A stretch of 6,644 nt of DNA from Candidatus Krumholzibacteriota bacterium (GCA_030613345.1 JAUWMD010000145.1:1-6644), one strand, 5' to 3'; counted from the stretch's first letter, positions 1 through 6,045 are shown. Translations and numbers: made by a program. Notes: generated from the sequence alone by a model not told the origin.

Positions 1-28
1 GGCCGAATACCTAGCGAGTCAATAAGGT

Positions 29-50
29 ACTGTAGTCAAAACTGTAGTCA
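29..50. repeat. Tandem-like direct repeat ACTGTAGTCA x2
   Basis: Two identical 10-base copies (29-38 and 41-50) are separated by AA, a 12-base period close to one helical turn. Such spacing suits two protein subunits binding on one face of DNA, for example integrase arm sites or an excisionase/RDF. The function is inferred. Confidence 0.6.
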
Positions 51-70
51 TTGGAATGAAAAGATACCTA

Positions 71-90
71 AAATCACGACAAATCACAGC
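71..90. repeat. Direct repeat AAATCACGAC / AAATCACAGC
   Basis: Adjacent 10-base units share AAATCAC and differ at two positions (8 of 10 identical), with a 10-base period. A further pair, GGCGAAA at 102-108 and 124-130, lies between here and the tRNA fragment. Together with the 29-50 repeat these form a cluster of candidate protein-binding sites upstream of the att core. Confidence 0.5.
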
Positions 91-167
91 AAGTTATAAA
101 CGGCGAAAAACCAAGCCAGGCAAGGCGAAACGGTGATATAGTGGAGCTTGCGCGGACCGCCCATTTA

Positions 168-215
168 GGATTGAAAATCCGTGTGTCGGCGGTTCAATTC
201 CGCCCCTTCCCACCA
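168..215 (+). tRNA. tRNA-Phe(GAA) 3' fragment, displaced; putative att core
   Basis: The 3' portion of a tRNA-Phe is recognisable. The anticodon loop TTGAAAA has GAA at 173-175. It is followed by stem strand TCCGT, variable loop GTGTC, a T arm of GGCGG and CCGCC around TTCAATT, acceptor strand CCTTCCC, A73 and an encoded CCA ending at 215. The 5' half is missing: no GGGAAGG acceptor strand or D arm occurs upstream, and only three of five anticodon-stem pairs form (168-170 with 178-180). Identity to a tRNA therefore begins in the anticodon stem. This is the usual picture for a gene end displaced by site-specific integration. Alternatives are a decayed tRNA or the 3' exon of an intron-split tRNA. 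It is unlikely to yield a working tRNA by itself. Confidence 0.72.
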
Positions 216-232
216 CCGATTGCTGATAAGAG

Positions 233-259
233 AGAGGCCGGACATGCCGTCCGGCCTCT
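233..259 (+). terminator. GC-rich hairpin after the tRNA-Phe end
   Basis: AGAGGCCGGAC (233-243) pairs perfectly with GTCCGGCCTCT (249-259) around a 5-base loop: 11 pairs, mostly G-C. Only TT then CCC follow, so the T tract is weak. It sits 17 bases after the CCA and is best read as the original terminator of the tRNA-Phe gene. It would also isolate the downstream operon from transcription out of the element. Confidence 0.65.
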
Positions 260-311
260 TCCCATGATTACCCCTGGAAGATATGAGCGGCCCCAGTAAG
301 AAGATGAAATA

Positions 312-335
312 CTGTTGACAGTAAATTAACAACAG
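312..335. promoter_or_regulatory. Inverted repeat CTGTTG-N12-CAACAG over the -35 box
   Basis: CTGTTG (312-317) and CAACAG (330-335) are perfect inverted halves 18 bases apart, centre to centre. The left half overlaps the TTGACA box. A dimeric regulator bound here would occlude RNA polymerase. The site is a candidate operator only; six-base arms can arise by chance. Confidence 0.3.
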
Positions 336-344
336 GCTTATCTT
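315..344 (+). promoter_or_regulatory. Candidate sigma-70 promoter of the carboxyltransferase/dehydrogenase operon
   Basis: A perfect TTGACA (315-320) is followed after 18 bases by TATCTT (339-344), four of six matches to TATAAT. Transcription would begin near 351, about 20 bases before the GTG at 374. It stands alone between the tRNA hairpin and the first gene of the rightward cluster, as a promoter should. Confidence 0.5.
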
Positions 345-373
345 TGATAGTCGCCTGGGACGGAAGGGCCAAT

Positions 374-574
374 GTGGACGCTAAGACCATGGCCGCGATT
401 GTCGCGGCTGTTCAAGCCTATATAGATCAGGAGGATACAGGGCCGGCCCAGTACAAGGGGCAGGTCCTGAGCCCGTGGAAGATGGGAGCGCGCAAGGAGC
501 AGCTCGGGAGGCGCTCATTTGCCTCGAGGGTGAATCCGCTCAGGACCCGTCTCAACCGGTTCTCCCTGCGATAA
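374..574 (+). CDS. Small OadG-tail-like protein upstream of carboxyltransferase
   Basis: A 66-residue, soluble, basic-tailed protein. After a short MDAKT start it has an Ala/Val-rich amphipathic helix (MAAIVAAVQAYI), a Gln/Gly-rich linker, then SPWKMGARKEQLGRRSF. A helix of the type AAIxAAVxAY followed by PW..GR matches, from memory, the cytoplasmic tail of OadG/gamma-type subunits and small stand-alone proteins encoded beside carboxyltransferases. There is no membrane segment. Its likely role is docking or stabilising the carboxyltransferase encoded 36 bases downstream; this is inferred. GTG 374 is chosen because GGAAGGG (362-368) sits 5 bases before it and the promoter would start transcription near 351. 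The frame is open back to a TTG at 344, which would lie upstream of that transcript start. ATG 389 lacks a ribosome-binding site. Confidence 0.6.
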   Translation: MDAKTMAAIVAAVQAYIDQEDTGPAQYKGQVLSPWKMGARKEQLGRRSFASRVNPLRTRLNRFSLR

Positions 575-610
575 ACGAGGCTGCATGAAAGAAAGGCTCA
601 CATAGAAGAC

Positions 611-2554
611 ATGTCTGCCAGCGAGAAGATACTGAAAGGTTCCGGTCCCGTAAAGATCACGGATACCACCTTCCGCGACGGACATCAGTCCACGCTCGCC
701 ACGAGGTTCCGTACGGAAGACATGCTCCCGATCGCCGAGAAGATGGACGCGGTAGGTTTCCATTCGATGGAGGTGTGGGGAGGGGCAACTTTCGACGTCA
801 CTACACGCTTCCTCAACGAGGATCCCTGGGAACGCCTCGTCGAGCTGAAAAAGAGGATCAGGAAGACCCCGCTCCAGATGCTTCTCCGCGGCCAGAACCT
901 CGTCGGATACCGGAATTACGCGGACGATGTCGTCGAGGCGTTTGTACACGAGGCGGCCGAGGCAGGCATCGATATATTCAGGGTATTCGACGCGCTGAAC
1001 GATGAACGGAATTTCGAGGCGTCGTTCAAGGCGATAAAGAAAACCGGCAAGGAGATCCAGGCGACTCTATCCTACTCGCTCACCGAGGAAAGACTCGGGG
1101 GTGAGATCTTCGACCTGAAGTATTACATAGACAAAGCGAAGATATTCAGGGACATGGGAGCTACATCGATCTGCGTCAAGGACATGGCCGGCCTGATGAA
1201 TCCTTACGATGCCTACGATCTGGTCGGCTCGCTCAAAGCCGAGGTCGGTATCCCCGTCCAGCTTCACTGCCACTATACGAGCGGCATGGCGTCGATGGCC
1301 TATCTCAAGGCCGTCGAGGCAGGGGTGGATGTGCTCGACTGTGCGCTCGCCCCGTTCGGGCTGAGGTCCGCGCAACCGGCGGCCGAGCCGATCGTCGCCG
1401 CGCTGAAGGGAACAGCGAGGGACACTGGCCTTGATCTCGAACTCCTTTTCGAACTGGGCAGTTTCGTAGAAACGGTCGCACCGAAGTACAGGCGCTTTCT
1501 CAACACGACGAGAATGGCCGTGATCGACACAGGTGTTCTCGAGCACCAGATCCCCGGCGGGATGCTCACCAATCTGGTCAGCCAGCTCAAGGAGGCCGAT
1601 GCTCTCGACAAGATCGACGAGGTCTACAGGGAGCTGCCCAGGACCCGCAAGGAACTGGGGTATCCTCCACTGGTGACGCCGACAAGTCAGATCGTCGGGA
1701 TCCAGTCGGTGCAGAACGTGCTGTTCGGGCGTTACAAGATGATCAGCGCCCAGGTCAAGGATTACGCTTACGGGCTCTACGGCACTCCTCCGAGGCCGAT
1801 GGATCCGAAGATACAGAAGCTCGCCCTCAAGGGGTATCCGCGGGGCGAGAAGCCGATAACATGCCGCGCCGCCGATATGCTCGAGCCTGAGATGGAGAAG
1901 GCGCGCGAAGGCGTGAAGGGTCTGGCGAAAAACGAACGCGACGTCCTGATATATGCTCTCTATCCGACTACGGGGATGAGGTTCCTCAGGTGGAAGTACG
2001 GGCTCGAGGAGCTGCCCGACGAGGTAAAGCCTGTAACACTCGAAGATGTGAAGAAGGAGGAGGAGCTCGTCGAGAAGCTTCGCAGCGGGAACGTCGCCGT
2101 GACCGATGGCCGCGGCGAGAGGCCGGAGAGGGGCGTGGCGCTGAGAACCTTCAACGTCTTTGTCGGCGATGAGTACTTCAATGTCGATGTGGAGGAGATC
2201 GGCGGAAAGACGAGGGCACGCGCGGCCGGGAACACGGCCCCGATCGTCATGAAGGACGGCGGCCGCAGAAAGAAGAAGGAAAAGAAGAAGGAGCAGGCCG
2301 AGCAGGGCAACGCCAGAGCCGACACCGGAGACGGATCGGAATTCACGCTTACAGCCCCGATGCCCGGCATGGTTATCAGCTACGAGGTTAAGGAAGGCGA
2401 CAGCGTCAGCCAGGGTGACGTTCTCGTCATCCTCGAGGCGATGAAGATGCAGAACAGCCTCACCTCCAGCGTCGCAGGAACTATCAAGTCGATAAAGGTC
2501 TCCCCCGGAACGTCGGTCGAGAAGAATCAGGTGATTCTGACCATCTCCAGCTGA
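611..2554 (+). CDS. Biotin-dependent carboxyltransferase, PycB/OadA-like (pyruvate or oxaloacetate) with biotinyl domain
   Basis: A 647-residue protein of the pyruvate carboxylase subunit B / oxaloacetate decarboxylase alpha family, which moves CO2 between carboxybiotin and pyruvate/oxaloacetate in the cytoplasm. The TIM-barrel domain (about 12-290) shows DTTFRDGHQS (18-27; D18 a metal ligand), CVKDMAG with the lysine expected to be carbamylated (K190), and HCH metal ligands H219 and H221. The PYC/OADA domain follows (about 295-500). A Lys/Glu-rich linker (about 551-575) leads to a complete biotinyl domain with EAMKM, biotin-lysine K612, 35 residues from the end. Length is near normal for PycB/OadA. 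Odd point: the family motif GTSQP, with its catalytic Thr, reads RSAQP (252-256). The ribosome-binding site is poor (GAAAGG about 14 bases upstream). No biotin carboxylase or OadB-type pump is nearby, so carboxylase and decarboxylase roles cannot be separated. Confidence 0.9.
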   Translation: MSASEKILKGSGPVKITDTTFRDGHQSTLATRFRTEDMLPIAEKMDAVGFHSMEVWGGATFDVTTRFLNEDPWERLVELKKRIRKTPLQMLLRGQNLVGYRNYADDVVEAFVHEAAEAGIDIFRVFDALNDERNFEASFKAIKKTGKEIQATLSYSLTEERLGGEIFDLKYYIDKAKIFRDMGATSICVKDMAGLMNPYDAYDLVGSLKAEVGIPVQLHCHYTSGMASMAYLKAVEAGVDVLDCALAPFGLRSAQPAAEPIVAALKGTARDTGLDLELLFELGSFVETVAPKYRRFLNTTRMAVIDTGVLEHQIPGGMLTNLVSQLKEADALDKIDEVYRELPRTRKELGYPPLVTPTSQIVGIQSVQNVLFGRYKMISAQVKDYAYGLYGTPPRPMDPKIQKLALKGYPRGEKPITCRAADMLEPEMEKAREGVKGLAKNERDVLIYALYPTTGMRFLRWKYGLEELPDEVKPVTLEDVKKEEELVEKLRSGNVAVTDGRGERPERGVALRTFNVFVGDEYFNVDVEEIGGKTRARAAGNTAPIVMKDGGRRKKKEKKKEQAEQGNARADTGDGSEFTLTAPMPGMVISYEVKEGDSVSQGDVLVILEAMKMQNSLTSSVAGTIKSIKVSPGTSVEKNQVILTISS

Positions 2555-2586
2555 CGGGACAGTCGAAAAGGAGTCCGAGCCATAGC

Positions 2587-2597
2587 ATCCTCAGGAT
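2587..2597. repeat. Short palindrome ATCCTCAGGAT in the intergenic gap
   Basis: A perfect 5-base inverted repeat around one C, in the 105-base gap between the carboxyltransferase and flavoprotein genes. The gap has no convincing terminator and no clear promoter. It does carry two purine-rich ribosome-binding-like stretches (AAAAGGAG at 2566-2573 and AAAGGAG at 2644-2650). It is most likely a leader within one transcript. The palindrome may be fortuitous. Confidence 0.25.
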
Positions 2598-2643
2598 CAA
2601 CGCACCGTCTGACATCTCACCCCATACTGTCGATCAGGGAACG

Positions 2644-2650
2644 AAAGGAG
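2644..2650 (+). promoter_or_regulatory. Ribosome-binding site selecting the TTG start at 2660
   Basis: AAAGGAG lies 9 bases before TTG 2660. No ATG, GTG or TTG occurs in this frame between the previous stop and 2660, so this site is the main reason to accept the rare start. ATG 2678 would cut into the first strand of the 2Fe-2S domain. Confidence 0.6.
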
Positions 2651-2659
2651 ATCTCCTTC

Positions 2660-4675
2660 TTGTTCAACGGGCAGGAGATGAAGGCCCTCGAGGGCGAGGT
2701 CATCACCTCGGCCCTGTACGCCAACGGGATCAGGGTCTTCGGCCATCATCCCCGCGACGGCGCGCCCCAGGGAATATTCTGCGTAAACGGACAATGCAGT
2801 CAGTGCATGGTTCTTGTCGAAGGCATTTCCGTGAAGGGATGCATGATCGAGGTCCGTGAGGGGATGAAGGTCGCCAGCTGCGAGGGCGTGCCCGAGCTGC
2901 CCGGCCGCGACGGCCTGCCCGCGTTCTCAGGCATAAAGACGATATCGACGGAGGTCCTCGTTGTCGGAGGCGGCCCTGCGGGGATCAACGCCGCCATCGA
3001 GCTCGGGACCCTCGGCATAGAGACACTGCTCGTCGACGACAAGAGCGAGCTCGGCGGAAAGCTCACCCTCCAGACACATCCCTTCTTCGGTTCGAGGGAG
3101 GACTGCTACGCGGGGATCCGCGGCATAGACATCGCGCACATCCTGACTGCCGAGCTCTCGAAGCTTGACTCGGTGAAGGTCAGGACCGGCACGACAGTAG
3201 TCGGCGCCTTCCACGACGGTAAGGTAGGGATGTACGGCGGCGATGGATACTTCCTCGTCGAGCCGCGTGTCGTGCTCGTCGCCTGCGGAGCGAGGGAGAA
3301 GGGGCTGGCCTTTCCCGGATGCGACCTTCCAGGGGTCTACGGGGCGGGAGCATTCCAGACACTGCTGAACCGTGACATGATCATTCCCACCGAACGACTT
3401 TTCATCGTCGGAGGAGGGAATGTCGGCCTGATCACAGGCTATCACGCAATCCAGGCGGGAATAAAGGTCGTGGGCCTCGTCGAGGCCCTGCCGCGATGCG
3501 GGGGCTACAAGGTGCACGCCGACAAGCTGACACGCCTCGGTGTTCCGATATATACTTCCCGCACGGTCATATCTGCTGAGGGAGACGAAAAACTCGAAAG
3601 TATAACAACGGCTGCTGTCGACGAGTCGTTCAGACCGGTCGAAGGCACTGCCAGGACCTACGATGTCGATACGCTCCTCGTTGCGGTCGGACTCTCCCCG
3701 ATAGACGAACTGTACTACAAGCTGGCCGAGTTCGGCCTCGAGTGCTGGACATGCGGCGACTCCGCCGAGATCGCCGAGGCGTCGGCCGCGATATTCGGCG
3801 GCAAGATCACGGGAAGAAAAATAGCCCGGGCACTCGGCCGGGATGTCGAGATTCCGGGCGACTGGGAGTCGAAGCAGGAGGTGCTCCGCAGCAAGCCCGG
3901 CGCCGTTGTCGACTGGGAAGTTCCCTCAGGAGATGGGAAGGCCTTCCCCGTCATCAGGTGCGTCGAGGAGATCCCCTGCAATCCTTGCGTAGATTCGTGC
4001 TCGATGTGCTCGATCGTGATCCCGGGCGATCCGATCATGGGGCTGCCCGAGTTCACCGGCGAATGTTCCGGATGCCTCAAGTGCGTGGTTGCATGCCCCG
4101 CACTGGCGATCACCCTCGTGCGACCGGACGCCGGGGAAAAGGAAGGCACCTCGATAGTCGTCGTCCCGTACGAGCTCGAGCCCGGTGGGCTCGAGGCAGG
4201 CATGGAGGTCCGCACCGTCGATTTCGACGGGAATCCGGTCGGCACCGGGACGGTCGTCAAGATGCGCAAGGCCCCGGGAGACGACAAGAGGCTGCTCGTC
4301 TCGATAGAGGTCCCGTCTCAGCAGGCGGTCGATGTCGCGGCCCTTCTCGAGCTGGAAGCCGAGGAGGGTGAGATGGGCGGCGGCATCGCCGACTCAATAT
4401 CCGACGACACGATTATCTGCAGGTGCGAGAGGATCACAGCCGGCGAGATACGCGGCGAGATCCGGGCCGGCGTACTCGACATGAATATCCTAAAGGCCAC
4501 CGTCAGGTCGGGGATGGGCGCCTGTGGAGGCAAGACGTGCACCGAACTGATACTCCGCCTCTACCGCGAGGAGGGGATCGATCTCGACGATGTCACTCTT
4601 CCCACGGAGAGGCCTTTTGTCGCGGAGGTGCCGCTCTCGGCGTTCGCGGGCATTAAGGGTGGTGATGGGAAGTGA
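2660..4675 (+). CDS. Fused iron-sulfur/FAD/NAD electron-transfer subunit of an amine or amino-acid dehydrogenase (HcnA-HcnB-like)
   Basis: A 671-residue multi-cofactor redox protein. Residues 1-90 are a plant-type [2Fe-2S] domain (C41, C46, C49, C61) as in HcnA and the sarcosine oxidase alpha N-terminus. Residues 97-395 are a two-Rossmann flavoprotein: FAD motif GGGPAG (103-108), second dinucleotide motif GGGNVG (251-256), and a CGD motif (365-367) near the FAD. Residues 434-480 form a 4Fe-4S segment: C440, C443, C447, C450, then CxxCxxCxxxCP with C469, C472, C475, C479. A beta-rich stretch follows (about 495-565). The C-terminal BFD-type [2Fe-2S] domain has C587, C589, C622, C627. In HcnB-type proteins, from memory, the BFD domain directly follows the flavoprotein; here the ferredoxin and beta segments sit between. 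It should take electrons from the DAO subunit encoded next, with which it overlaps by 4 bases. TTG start; the final acceptor is unknown. No membrane anchor is visible. Confidence 0.85.
   Translation: MFNGQEMKALEGEVITSALYANGIRVFGHHPRDGAPQGIFCVNGQCSQCMVLVEGISVKGCMIEVREGMKVASCEGVPELPGRDGLPAFSGIKTISTEVLVVGGGPAGINAAIELGTLGIETLLVDDKSELGGKLTLQTHPFFGSREDCYAGIRGIDIAHILTAELSKLDSVKVRTGTTVVGAFHDGKVGMYGGDGYFLVEPRVVLVACGAREKGLAFPGCDLPGVYGAGAFQTLLNRDMIIPTERLFIVGGGNVGLITGYHAIQAGIKVVGLVEALPRCGGYKVHADKLTRLGVPIYTSRTVISAEGDEKLESITTAAVDESFRPVEGTARTYDVDTLLVAVGLSPIDELYYKLAEFGLECWTCGDSAEIAEASAAIFGGKITGRKIARALGRDVEIPGDWESKQEVLRSKPGAVVDWEVPSGDGKAFPVIRCVEEIPCNPCVDSCSMCSIVIPGDPIMGLPEFTGECSGCLKCVVACPALAITLVRPDAGEKEGTSIVVVPYELEPGGLEAGMEVRTVDFDGNPVGTGTVVKMRKAPGDDKRLLVSIEVPSQQAVDVAALLELEAEEGEMGGGIADSISDDTIICRCERITAGEIRGEIRAGVLDMNILKATVRSGMGACGGKTCTELILRLYREEGIDLDDVTLPTERPFVAEVPLSAFAGIKGGDGK
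4658..4675 (+). promoter_or_regulatory. Translational-coupling junction (GTGA overlap with ribosome-binding site)
   Basis: The flavoprotein stop TGA (4673-4675) shares bases with the next start GTG (4672-4674). GGTGGTGAT at 4658-4666 matches eight of nine bases of the extended anti-16S complement GGAGGTGAT and ends 5 bases before GTG. This strongly supports GTG 4672 and suggests coupled, stoichiometric synthesis of the two subunits. Confidence 0.7.
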
Positions 4676-5841
4676 GCCTGGCGAAGTACGATGCCATAGT
4701 GATCGGCGCCGGAAGCGTCGGCTGCCCGATCGCCTATTTCCTTACCCTCGAGGGACTGAAGGTCCTCGTCCTCGACGGCGAGCATTCCGTCGGCCAGGGC
4801 CAGAACAAGGCGGCGATAGGCGGAGTGAGGGCGACCCACTCAGATCCTGCCAAGATCACGATCTGCATCGAGAGCCTCGAGATATTCTCCACGTGGAAGG
4901 AAAAGCACGGAACGGACATCGGATGGATAAACGGCGGGTACTGTTTCCCCATCTACCGCGAGATAGACGAGGAAAAGCTCAAGGTCCTGCTTCCCGTTCA
5001 GAAGAGCTTCGGCCTCAACATCGACTGGGTCGGTCCCGAAAAGATCATACAGCTCGTGCCCGGCATCAATCCCGTCGGGCTGCGTGGCGGCACCTATTCG
5101 CCACACGACGGCCAGATTTCCCCCTTGAAGGCGGCTGCCGCCTTCTGGAAGGAGAGCAGGGACAGGGGCGCCGAGTTCCTGTTCGGCGAGCCGGTCACGG
5201 GGCTCCTGCGCAGCGGCGGCAGGATCGAAGGCGTCGAGACGGGCAGGGGAAAGTACTACGCCGATGTAGTAGTAAACGCCGCAGGCGGACATGCCGGAGA
5301 GGTAGGGAGGATGGCCGGGATAGAGATCCCGGTAGTTCCCGACAGCCACGAGGGAGGCATCTCTGCGCCGATGAAGAGGTTCTTCGATCCTCTGATCGTC
5401 GACATCAGGCCGGGGCCAGAGGGCAGGACGGCGAACTTCTATTTTGGTCAGAACGACCGCGGACAGGTGATCTTCTGCTATACGCCGATAGCGCCGATCG
5501 TCGGCACCAACAGATCTGTCACCTCGGAATTCATGCCTGTGATCTCCCGCAGGCTGATCGAACTCATACCGCGCCTCCGTAACATGCTTATCAGGCGGGT
5601 ATGGAGGGGCCTGTACCCGATGACGCCCGACGGGATCATCATCCTCGACGGGGTGAGAGAGGTGAAAGGACTTTTTCTCGCCGTCGGGATGTGCGGGCAG
5701 GGATTCATGCTCGGCCCTGGAGTAGGGCTGAACATGGCGAAGCTCATCGTCCACGGCAAGCCCGGCATCGATCCCGAGGTCTTCTCCACGATCGGTTTCT
5801 ACCGGGACTTCCACGCAAAGAGAGCCGAAGCGCTCAAGTAA
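4672..5841 (+). CDS. DAO-family FAD-dependent dehydrogenase, catalytic subunit (HcnC / OoxB-like)
   Basis: A 389-residue FAD-dependent oxidoreductase of the D-amino-acid oxidase (DAO) superfamily, the usual length for glycine oxidase, HcnC and sarcosine oxidase beta-type subunits. The N-terminal dinucleotide motif is GAGSVG (12-17). It is followed by LVLDGE with an acidic residue at the end of strand 2, and by AAIGGVRATHS (48-57), the loop that carries covalent or close FAD contacts in relatives. The C-terminal signature is RGLYPMTPDG (312-321) and GQGFMLGPGVG (342-352), flanking the flavin. No signal peptide or transmembrane helix is seen. In this family the subunit oxidises a C-N bond of an amino acid or amine to an imine and passes electrons to an HcnAB-like partner, here the preceding gene. 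Relatives act on glycine, D-amino acids, proline or hydroxyproline, opines or sarcosine. Nothing in the sequence fixes the substrate. Confidence 0.85.
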   Translation: MSLAKYDAIVIGAGSVGCPIAYFLTLEGLKVLVLDGEHSVGQGQNKAAIGGVRATHSDPAKITICIESLEIFSTWKEKHGTDIGWINGGYCFPIYREIDEEKLKVLLPVQKSFGLNIDWVGPEKIIQLVPGINPVGLRGGTYSPHDGQISPLKAAAAFWKESRDRGAEFLFGEPVTGLLRSGGRIEGVETGRGKYYADVVVNAAGGHAGEVGRMAGIEIPVVPDSHEGGISAPMKRFFDPLIVDIRPGPEGRTANFYFGQNDRGQVIFCYTPIAPIVGTNRSVTSEFMPVISRRLIELIPRLRNMLIRRVWRGLYPMTPDGIIILDGVREVKGLFLAVGMCGQGFMLGPGVGLNMAKLIVHGKPGIDPEVFSTIGFYRDFHAKRAEALK

Positions 5842-5884
5842 TCACCATCGAAACGCAGGGCCTTCAAGGCGGGATAAAAAAGAC

Positions 5885-5912
5885 TTGAAAAGCCTATTGG
5901 GTATAATATATT
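5885..5912 (+). promoter_or_regulatory. Promoter of the tRNA-Thr gene
   Basis: TTGAAA (5885-5890), a 16-base spacer, then TATATT (5907-5912): five of six matches in each box. The start would fall near 5919, ten bases before the mature tRNA. A perfect TATAAT also occurs at 5902-5907 but would leave only 11 bases to TTGAAA. Either way this is a strong promoter placed right after the dehydrogenase operon. Confidence 0.6.
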
Positions 5913-5928
5913 CAGTTACTCGCAGGGA

Positions 5929-6004
5929 GCTGGTGTAGCTCAGCTGGTAGAGCAACGCACTCGTAATGCGTAGGTCATCGGTTCGACTCCGATCACCAGC
6001 TCCA
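5929..6004 (+). tRNA. tRNA-Thr(CGT)
   Basis: A complete 76-base cloverleaf. Acceptor GCTGGTG pairs with CACCAGC (5994-6000). The D arm is GCTC/GAGC, the anticodon stem ACGCA/TGCGT with loop CTCGTAA, and the anticodon CGT is at 5962-5964. The variable loop is AGGTC, and the T arm is ATCGG/CCGAT around TTCGACT. The discriminator is T6001 and CCA is encoded at 6002-6004. It reads ACG threonine codons. A U at position 73 differs from the A of Escherichia coli tRNA-Thr. All stems pair fully, so it looks functional. Confidence 0.96.
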
Positions 6005-6045
6005 TTTTCCCTTCCCAGATTCACATCTTCCCTGGAGGTTTCAGG

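Larger units (their letters stand above)
1..167. mobile_element. Probable terminal part of an element integrated in tRNA-Phe (attachment-site arm)
   Basis: No coding region is recognisable on either strand here. The stretch is clearly richer in A and T than the genes to the right. It ends exactly where the sequence turns into the 3' part of a tRNA-Phe gene. It holds several short direct repeats at close spacing: ACTGTAGTCA twice, AAATCAC twice and GGCGAAA twice. That layout is known from arm-type binding sites of tyrosine integrases beside an att core. The element body and any integrase would lie to the left, outside the window. This is inferred from the broken tRNA and the repeats; no integrase is seen. 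Confidence 0.5.

Noticed and set aside
1..340. CRISPR array or integrase gene at the left edge
   Set aside because: The repeats are only 7-10 bases with no uniform spacers, and no frame of useful length or integrase motif is present in these bases.
515..949. Minus-strand open frame opposite the start of the carboxyltransferase gene
   Set aside because: It lies antisense to the DTTFRDGHQS barrel region and shows no motif, promoter or ribosome-binding site of its own.
2552..2554. Selenocysteine readthrough of the carboxyltransferase TGA
   Set aside because: The biotin lysine is 35 residues from the end, the normal place for the family C-terminus. No stable hairpin is evident directly after the TGA, and the next gene has its own ribosome-binding site.
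4590..5582. Plus-strand frame of 330 codons overlapping the flavoprotein end and the DAO gene
   Set aside because: It is Arg-rich and low in hydrophobic structure, typical of a shifted reading of a GC-rich gene. It overlaps two well-supported genes.
4840..5814. Minus-strand open frame of 324 codons opposite the DAO gene
   Set aside because: Long antisense frames are common in GC-rich genes. The translation has no recognisable motif, while the plus strand shows clear FAD signatures.
5858..5882. GCCTTCAAGGC followed by A-rich bases as a terminator of the dehydrogenase operon
   Set aside because: Only three pairs remain if a five-base loop is allowed, and the following run is A, not T, on the plus strand. 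It is not a credible terminator for either strand.
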